DNA of 7,113 nt from Eubacterium sp. (GTDB taxonomy: Bacteria > Bacillota > Clostridia > Oscillospirales > Acutalibacteraceae), in assembly GCA_024696725.1 (NCBI GenBank), contig JAILGO010000022.1, positions 1 through 7,113 on the forward strand, in the 5' to 3' direction. A program made the position numbers and the translations under genes. The stretch's first letter is position 1. Every line of letters begins with the position of its first letter. Below the pieces are notes generated by a model, which ran no database searches, had not been told where the DNA came from, and worked only from the letters and a program-made list of their open reading frames with translations. This document shows, piece by piece, positions 5,742 through 7,113 of this stretch.

Positions 5742-6356
5742 ATGGGAAAATTGAAAGTGATTTTTATGGGACAGGGAAGTCTGCGCTTCGTAACGCCCGA
5801 AAACAAGGTGATTTACGTCGACCCCTATGCAGGAAAAAACTACGATTCGGCGGCAGATTTAATCCTCGTTACCCACGCGCATTTTGACCACTGTCAGACG
5901 GATAAAATAAAAAAGCGCGCCGAAGGCTGTAAAATCATTACTCAGAATGAGGCGCTTGAGGGCGGAACGCATCAGACCTTTGAGCTTGGCTTTGTAACCG
6001 TCGAGGCGGTTGAGGCGGGCAATAATAAAAACCACAGCATTAAGGAGTGCGTCGGCTATCTTCTCACCTTTACCGACGAAACGACGGTTTATATCAGCGG
6101 GGATACCTCTAAAACAAAACAGATGGAAAGCCTTGCAAAAAGGAGGATTGATTACGCCTTCTATTGCTGTGACGGAGTTTATAATATGGGAATGGACGAG
6201 GCGGCGGAGTGCGCGGCTATCGTCGGTGCAAAGCACGATATTCCCTACCATAACGCGCCCGGAAATATAATCACCCATTTCAATAAAAAATCAGCGCTGA
6301 AATTCAAATCCGACAATCTTCTGGTCCTCGACCCCGGAAAAGAATACGAGCTATAA
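5742..6356 (+). CDS. Metallo-beta-lactamase-fold hydrolase, small cytosolic type
   Basis: A 204-residue MBL-fold protein of the UlaG/Lactamase_B_2 kind (COG2220-like). The metal-binding motif is complete: HAHFDH at 45-50 (His45, His47, Asp49, His50), His98 in NHSIKECVGY, Asp121 in the bridging GDTS, and His170 in IPYHNAP. The N-terminus MGQGSLRF with YVDPYAG (25-31) matches the opening beta hairpins of this group. No signal peptide or membrane segment is visible, so it should be cytosolic. The group covers lactonases, phosphodiesterases and other hydrolases, and the substrate cannot be read here. A sugar-acid lactonase would fit the neighbouring operon but is speculation. GGAGG at 5730-5734 serves the ATG. 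It has its own promoter behind a terminator, so it is probably a separate transcription unit, with some read-through possible. Confidence 0.88.
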   Translation: MGKLKVIFMGQGSLRFVTPENKVIYVDPYAGKNYDSAADLILVTHAHFDHCQTDKIKKRAEGCKIITQNEALEGGTHQTFELGFVTVEAVEAGNNKNHSIKECVGYLLTFTDETTVYISGDTSKTKQMESLAKRRIDYAFYCCDGVYNMGMDEAAECAAIVGAKHDIPYHNAPGNIITHFNKKSALKFKSDNLLVLDPGKEYEL

Positions 6357-6385
6357 AAAAACGCCCCCGGCTGAGGGCGTTTTTT
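6356..6385. terminator. Bidirectional intrinsic terminator between convergent genes
   Basis: ACGCCC (6361-6366) pairs with GGGCGT (6375-6380) around an 8-base loop. The A-run on the left (6356-6360) pairs with the T-run on the right (6381-6385), so either strand shows a GC hairpin followed by a U-run. It lies directly after the metallo-hydrolase stop and four bases from the stop of the opposing lipid-kinase gene, so one element serves both. Confidence 0.9.
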
Positions 6386-6389
6386 ATCG

Positions 6390-7113
6390 TTATTCAGGCT
6401 GAACCGCGGTATATTCCGTTACGTTTAAAACGGTCTCGCCGTCAATCTGCGCAGCGCAGGGACGCGAGAATTTTACGGTAATCTCGTTACCCGTAATTAC
6501 CTTTACTATGTCCGTTTTAGCTAAATGCTCGCCCTTGAAAATTGAGGGGAAAGCCATAAGCGCCCTGAGCTTCGATTTACAGTGATAAACTACAACAGTC
6601 AGCTTATCGGAAAAGCGGTCCTGGTTCGGCGCCATATTCATTCCTCCGCCGTAGTATTTTCCCTTCATCGTAGGCGCAATCCATACGTTGTCGAATTCAT
6701 ATTTTGTTCCGTCAACCGTAATTTCGGCGCGGCAGGGCTTAAAGTGGAAAAGAAGTCCCTTGATGGCAATACCCGAGTAGTTGATTTCCTCCTTCGGATT
6801 TGTTTCTTTAATCTTGTCCGCAACCTCACAGCAGTAGCCGTCTATTCCGAAGCCCATATTGTTGATAAAAAGCCGTTCAAGTCCGTTGACGTAAACCGTC
6901 GGGAGTTTTTCGAGATAAGGGTTAAGAAGGACCTCCTCGCCCGCTTCCTTTCCGATATCGTGAAGGAAGTCGTTACCCGTTCCGCAGCCGAAAAGGTAAA
7001 TATTATTCTTAATCTCAACGCCCCTGACCGCGTTTATAAAATAGTTTACCGTTCCGTCGCCGCCGACGAGTACGACCTCGTCATCGGCTTCAAGCTTACT
7101 GAGATAACCGGGA
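6390..7113 (-). CDS. DgkB/YegS-type diacylglycerol or lipid kinase (N-terminus outside window)
   Basis: The C-terminal 240 residues of a lipid kinase with the DAGK catalytic domain; about 60 N-terminal residues are probably missing, judged from the usual family length near 300. The reading frame is open to the window edge, so the internal ATG near 6857 is not the true start. Visible motifs in order are VLVGGDGTVN (ATP site, GGDGT), FGCGTGNDF, NNMGFGIDGY, GGGMNMAPNQ with DRFSDKLTVVV, and a C-terminal IDGE matching the conserved DGE of soluble bacterial diacylglycerol kinases. Such enzymes phosphorylate diacylglycerol, returning it to phosphatidic acid for phospholipid synthesis after lipoteichoic acid assembly, or act on related lipids. 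There is no membrane segment in the visible part. The gene converges on the metallo-hydrolase and shares a terminator with it, with no sign of functional linkage. Confidence 0.93.
   Translation of the reverse strand, partial: PGYLSKLEADDEVVLVGGDGTVNYFINAVRGVEIKNNIYLFGCGTGNDFLHDIGKEAGEEVLLNPYLEKLPTVYVNGLERLFINNMGFGIDGYCCEVADKIKETNPKEEINYSGIAIKGLLFHFKPCRAEITVDGTKYEFDNVWIAPTMKGKYYGGGMNMAPNQDRFSDKLTVVVYHCKSKLRALMAFPSIFKGEHLAKTDIVKVITGNEITVKFSRPCAAQIDGETVLNVTEYTAVQPE

Noticed and set aside
6390..6857. Lipid kinase read as a short 155-residue protein starting at 6857
   Set aside because: The frame stays open to the window edge, and the upstream part encodes the GGDGT and GTGNDF motifs, so the gene is truncated by the window and not short.
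1..7113. CRISPR array, insertion sequence, tRNA or rRNA gene
   Set aside because: No spaced direct repeats, transposase motifs, terminal inverted repeats or tRNA-like cloverleaf sequence were found.

Overview
The window reads as a chromosomal fragment of a Firmicute (Bacillota), most likely a gut Clostridia/Oscillospiraceae-type anaerobe. The evidence is strong AGGAG ribosome sites, sigma-A-like promoters, AT-rich intergenic DNA around roughly half-GC genes, and protein types common in Clostridia. I cannot name a genus. Six genes are visible: four complete genes run rightwards as one probable operon with a fifth just behind them counted separately, and two truncated leftward genes sit at the edges (seven CDS in total).

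Layout. (1) 1-614, minus strand: membrane-anchored alpha/beta hydrolase whose C-terminal end is cut off by the window edge. (2) 615-1024: a 410-bp divergent intergenic region with a minus-strand promoter carrying a dyad, a 14-bp palindrome, a very pyrimidine-rich stretch ending in a terminator-like hairpin (candidate leader or small RNA), and a promoter next to the operon. (3) 1025-5661, plus strand: a tight four-gene operon made of a KdgK-type PfkB sugar kinase, 6-phosphogluconate dehydrogenase (gnd), a Cof-type HAD phosphatase and a LarA-superfamily nickel-pincer racemase/epimerase. The junctions are a 20-bp gap, an 8-bp overlap and a 4-bp ATGA overlap. (4) 5662-5741: a hairpin terminator with a promoter overlapping its 3' arm. 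(5) 5742-6356, plus strand: a small metallo-beta-lactamase-fold hydrolase. (6) 6356-6385: a bidirectional terminator. (7) 6390-7113, minus strand: a DgkB/YegS-type lipid kinase whose N-terminus lies beyond the window.

How the genes may work together. The operon looks like a compact sugar-acid catabolic module. The LarA homologue keeps the active-site residues of lactate racemase with identical spacing, but it sits with a sugar-acid-type kinase and Gnd instead of lactate genes. The simplest reading, which is inference, is that it epimerises C2 of an aldonate (for example mannonate/gluconate), the kinase makes 6-phosphogluconate, and Gnd decarboxylates this to ribulose 5-phosphate. The HAD protein would be a sugar-phosphate phosphatase acting as a safeguard or salvage step. 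No transporter, regulator or nickel-pincer cofactor genes (larB, larC, larE) are present here.

A second striking property is that I find no GATC tetranucleotide anywhere in the 7113 bases, where about 28 would be expected by chance.
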